From Utricularia gibba (Eukaryota > Streptophyta > Magnoliopsida > Lamiales > Lentibulariaceae): a stretch of DNA of 24,285 nt. Made by a program: the position numbers and the translations under genes. The notes under the pieces are model-generated. The model was not told the origin of the DNA, searched no databases, and worked only from the letters and a program-made list of their open reading frames with translations. Shown in pieces: positions 21,551-24,285 of the stretch; the stretch's first letter is position 1; each line of letters opens with the position of its first letter. The DNA is taken from assembly GCA_002189035.1 (NCBI GenBank), contig NEEC01000323.1, forward strand, positions 1-24,285, read 5' to 3'.

Positions 21551-24036
21551 CACGTGCACCCCACATGATTTTTTCAACAACTTACTTTATACTTGAGCAG
21601 GCGGTCTTTGGGTGCACCTGGAACGGGACAAAGGTAAGTTTGGCTTGCACGAGAGTTAGTTGTAGTCCGGCAAATAAAGTGATGTATTTATTATCGTTCG
21701 GTTTTCGGGGTGCCTACATGGTTTTTCAAGGAACCGCTTCTCGTTTTGTGGCGGCCAGTCTCGCTGGGAACTTGGTCCTTGACCCGATTCTGTATGGCTC
21801 ATGAGGTCAACTGGATGCAAATCGATTAAAAAAAATGATGCATTTGTTTAAATTATGATGTCACGTGCACCCCACATGATTTTTAACAACTTACTTTATA
21901 CTTGAGCAGGCGGTCTTTGGGTGCACCTGGAACGGACAAAGGTAAGTTTGGCTTGCACCGAGAGTTAGTTGTAGTCCGGCAAATAAAGTGATGTATTTAT
22001 TATCGTTCGGTTTTCGGGGGTGCCTACATGGTTTTTCAAGGAACGCTTCTCGTTTTGTGGCGGCCAGTCTCGCTGGGAACTTGGTCCTTGACCCCGATTC
22101 TGTATGGCTCATGAGGTCAACTGGATGCAAATCGATTAAAAAAAAATGATGCATTTTTTAAATTATGATGTCACGTGCACCCCACATGATTTTTTCAACA
22201 ACTTACTTTATACTTGAGCAGGCGGTCTTTGGGTGCACCTGGAACGGGACAAAGGTAATGTTTGGCTTGCACCGAGAGTTAGTTGTAGTCCGGCAAATAA
22301 AGTGATGTATTTATTATCGTTCGGTTTTCGGGTTGCCTACATGGTTTTTCAAGGAACCGCTTCTCGTTTTTGTGCGGCCAGTCTCGCTGGAACTTGGTCC
22401 TTGCCCCGATTCTGTATGGCTCATGAGGTCAACTGGATGCAAATCGATTAAAAAAAAATGATGCATTTTTTAAATTATGATGTCACGTGCACCCACATGA
22501 TTTTTTCAACAACTTACTTTATACTTGAGCAGGCGGTCTTGGGTGCACTTGGAACGGGACAAAGGTAAGTTTGGCTTGCACCGAGAGTTAGTTGTAGTCC
22601 GGCAAATAAAGTGATGTATTTATTATCGTTCGGTTTTCGGGGCTGCCTACATGGTTTTTCAAGGAACAGCTTCTCGTTTTGTGGCGGCCAGTCTCGCTGG
22701 GAACTTGGTCCTTGACCCCGATTCTGTATGGCTCATGAGGTCAACTGGATGCAAATCGATTAAAAAAATGATGCATTTGTTTAAATTATGATGTCACGTG
22801 CACCCACATGATTTTTTCAACAACTTACTTTATACTTGAGCAGGCGGTCTTTGGGTGCACCTGGAACGGGACAAAGGTTTTGGCTTGCCGAGAGTTAGTT
22901 GTAGTCCGGCAAATAAAGTGATGTATTTATTATCGTTCGGTTTTCGGGGGCTGCCTACATGGTTTTTCAAGGAACAGCTTCTCGTTTTTGGCGGCCAGTC
23001 TCGCTGGGAACTTGGTCCTTGACCCGATTCTGTATGGCTCATGAGGTCAACTGGATGCAAATCGATTAAAAAAAATGATGCATTTGTTTAAATTATGATG
23101 TCACGTGCACCCACATGATTTTTTCAACAACTTACTTTATACTTGAGCAGGCGGTCTTTGGGTGCACCTGGAACGGGACAAAGGTAATGTTTGGCTTGCA
23201 CCGAGAGTTAGTTGTAGTCCGGCAAATAAAGTGATGTATTTATTATCGTTCGGTTTTTCGGGGCTGCCTACATGGTTTTTCAAGGAACCGCTTCTCGTTT
23301 TGTGGCGGCCAGTCTCGCTGGAACTTGGTCCTTGACCCGATTCTGTATGGCTCATGAGGTCAACTGGATGCAAATCGATTAAAAAAAATGATGCATTTGT
23401 TTAAAATTATGATGTCACGTGCACCCCACATGATTTTTTCAACAACTTACTTTATACTTGAGCAGGCGGTCTTTGGGTGCACCTGGAACGGGACAAAGGT
23501 AATGTTTGGCTTGCACCGAGAGTTAGTTGTAGCCAAATAAAGTGATGTATTTATTATCGTTCGGTTTTCGGGGCTGCCTACATGGTTTTTCAAGGAACAG
23601 CTTCTCGTTTTGTGGCGGCCAGTCTCGCTGGGAACTTGGTCCTTGACCCCGATTCTGTATGGCTCATGAGGTCAACTGGATGCAAATCGATTAAAAAAAA
23701 TGATGCATTTCTTTAAATTATGATGTCACGTGCACCCCATGATTTTTTCAACAACTTACTTTATACTTGAGCAGGCGGTCTTTGGGTGCACCTGGAACGG
23801 GACAAAGGTAATGTTTGGCTTGCCCGAGAGTTAGTTGTAGTCTGGCAAATAAAGTGATGTATTTATTATCGTTCGGTTTTCGGGGCTGCCTACATGGTTT
23901 TTCAAGGAACCGCTTCTCGTTTTGTGGCGGCCAGTCTCGCTGGGAACTTGGTCCTTGACCCGATTCTGTATGGCTCATGAGGTCAACTGGATGCAAATCG
24001 ATTAAAAAAATGATGCATTTGTTTAAATTATGATGT

Positions 24037-24285
24037 CACGTGCACCCACATGATTTTTCAACAACTTACTTTATACTTGAGCAGGCGGTCTTTGGGTGCA
24101 CCTGGAACGGGACAAAGGTAAGTTTGGCTTGCACCGAGAGTTAGTTGTAGTCCGGCAAATAAAAGTGATGTATTTATTATCGTTCGGTTTTCGGGGGCTG
24201 CCTACATGGTTTTTCAAGGAACGCTTCTCGTTTTGTGGCGGCCAGTCTCGCTGGGAACTTGGTCCTTGACCCCGATTCTGTATGG
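24037..24285 (+). repeat. Right-edge partial B monomer
   Basis: Begins at CACGTG with CACCCACATG, has a B linker (TTGAGCAGG, GCACCTGG, GGTAAGTTTGG), AAATAAAAGTG with one extra A, GGGGGCTGCC and AACGC, and is cut by the window end at CTGTATGG. It shows that the array continues to the right. Confidence 0.9.

Larger units (their letters stand above)
1..24285 (+). repeat. Satellite DNA array, ~309-bp monomer, 77 complete units plus two partial units
   Basis: The entire window is a head-to-tail tandem repeat. The palindrome CACGTG occurs once per unit at 78 positions between 216 and 24037, and the intervals range from 297 to 317 bases with a mean near 309. No inverted unit, insertion or unique-sequence gap was seen. 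Open frames on both strands are short (at most about 104 codons). They recur with every unit, change frame at small indels and are closed by the same recurring stops, so I treat the array as non-coding. Known family behaviour: long arrays of 150-360 bp units are typical of eukaryotic centromeric or heterochromatic satellites. I do not recognise this particular family and cannot name the species. Both ends of the window lie inside the array, so its true extent is unknown. Confidence 0.97.
15360..24285 (+). repeat. Homogeneous B-type sub-array, 28 complete units plus a 249-base partial unit
   Basis: Unit starts are 15360, 15674, 15984, 16290, 16603, 16917, 17229, 17528, 17842, 18139, 18444, 18758, 19071, 19380, 19685, 19998, 20309, 20611, 20924, 21234, 21551, 21862, 22172, 22484, 22795, 23102, 23416, 23727 and 24037 (partial). 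All have the B linker. Those at 17229, 18139 and 20309 carry short A-like patches in the core or tail. Most linkers in this domain read GCACCTGG rather than the GCACTGG usual on the left. The array continues past the right edge of the window. Confidence 0.9.

Noticed and set aside
1-24285. Many open frames of 60-104 codons on both strands, with recurring peptide sequences
   Set aside because: They are the same few frames of the repeat read again in each unit, shifted by indels and closed by conserved stops. Their boundaries follow deletions rather than start signals, and unit lengths are not multiples of three. No protein family is recognisable.
1-24285. 5S rRNA or other tandem RNA gene cluster
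   Set aside because: The unit length would fit, but no stretch matches the conserved internal control region of 5S rRNA. The GCCTAC motif alone is too short to mean anything.
1-24285. CRISPR array
   Set aside because: The repeat unit is over 300 bases and there are no unique spacers between short repeats; every part of the unit repeats.
1-24285. Transposon or LTR insertion within the array
   Set aside because: All inter-CACGTG distances stay between 297 and 317 bases, so there is no room for an insertion, and no terminal repeats or target duplications interrupt the array.

Overview
The whole 24,285-base window is one uninterrupted head-to-tail tandem array of a satellite-type repeat. I found no credible gene, RNA gene, transposon, CRISPR array or unique-sequence island. 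Using the palindrome CACGTG, present once per unit, as the unit boundary, I located 78 sites from position 216 to 24037. That gives 77 complete units with a mean spacing of about 309 bases (range 297 to 317), plus a partial unit at each end (1-215 and 24037-24285). All units run in the same direction. An array of this size and unit length with no coding content is what eukaryotic satellite DNA (centromeric, pericentromeric or other heterochromatin) looks like. I do not recognise the family and cannot name the organism.

The units fall into sequence types that differ mainly in two places: the 'linker' after CACGTG (to the GTTGTAG motif) and the 'tail' before the next CACGTG. Type A has an A linker (ATGAGGAGG..., GATCAGCTTAGG), an A core (GGCAAAGAAAG, TTAACG, GTGTTGCC, AACAGC) and an A tail (CTTTATGG, CGATGAA, GCGATATC). 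Type B has a B linker (TTGAGCAGG, ACGGGACAAAGG), a B core (GGCAAATAAAG, TTATCG, GGGGCTGCC, AACCGC or AACAGC) and a B tail (CTTGACC, CTGTATGG, CGATTAAA, ATGATGTC). Type C is A linker plus A core plus B tail. Type D is A linker plus B core plus B tail. C and D are therefore chimeras of the two parental forms. A sub-form marked '' carries ACGATGTC in the tail (D'', C''), or GTCAGC in place of GATCAGC in the linker (A'').

Layout: from 1 to about 12255 the types alternate in a higher-order repeat that can be read from each C unit. The blocks are D-A-B, then C-D-A-B-A-B twice (about 1.85 kb each), then a 7-mer, a 4-mer, a 5-mer and a 6-mer, then C-D''-A''. From 12256 the array becomes a nearly pure run of B units (7 units). 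It is broken once by an A-D''-A'' trimer at 14434-15359, and then continues as B to the window end (28 complete units plus one partial). The left half is thus a mixed, higher-order-organised domain and the right half a homogenised single-type domain.

Units are numbered here by the CACGTG site that starts them: U1 starts at 216, U78 at 24037, and U0 is the left partial unit. Nearly all length differences are small deletions relative to the longest unit (317 bases, 21234-21550), many in homopolymer runs. Both biological decay and residual long-read error are possible causes. Unit counts and exact indels should be read with that in mind.
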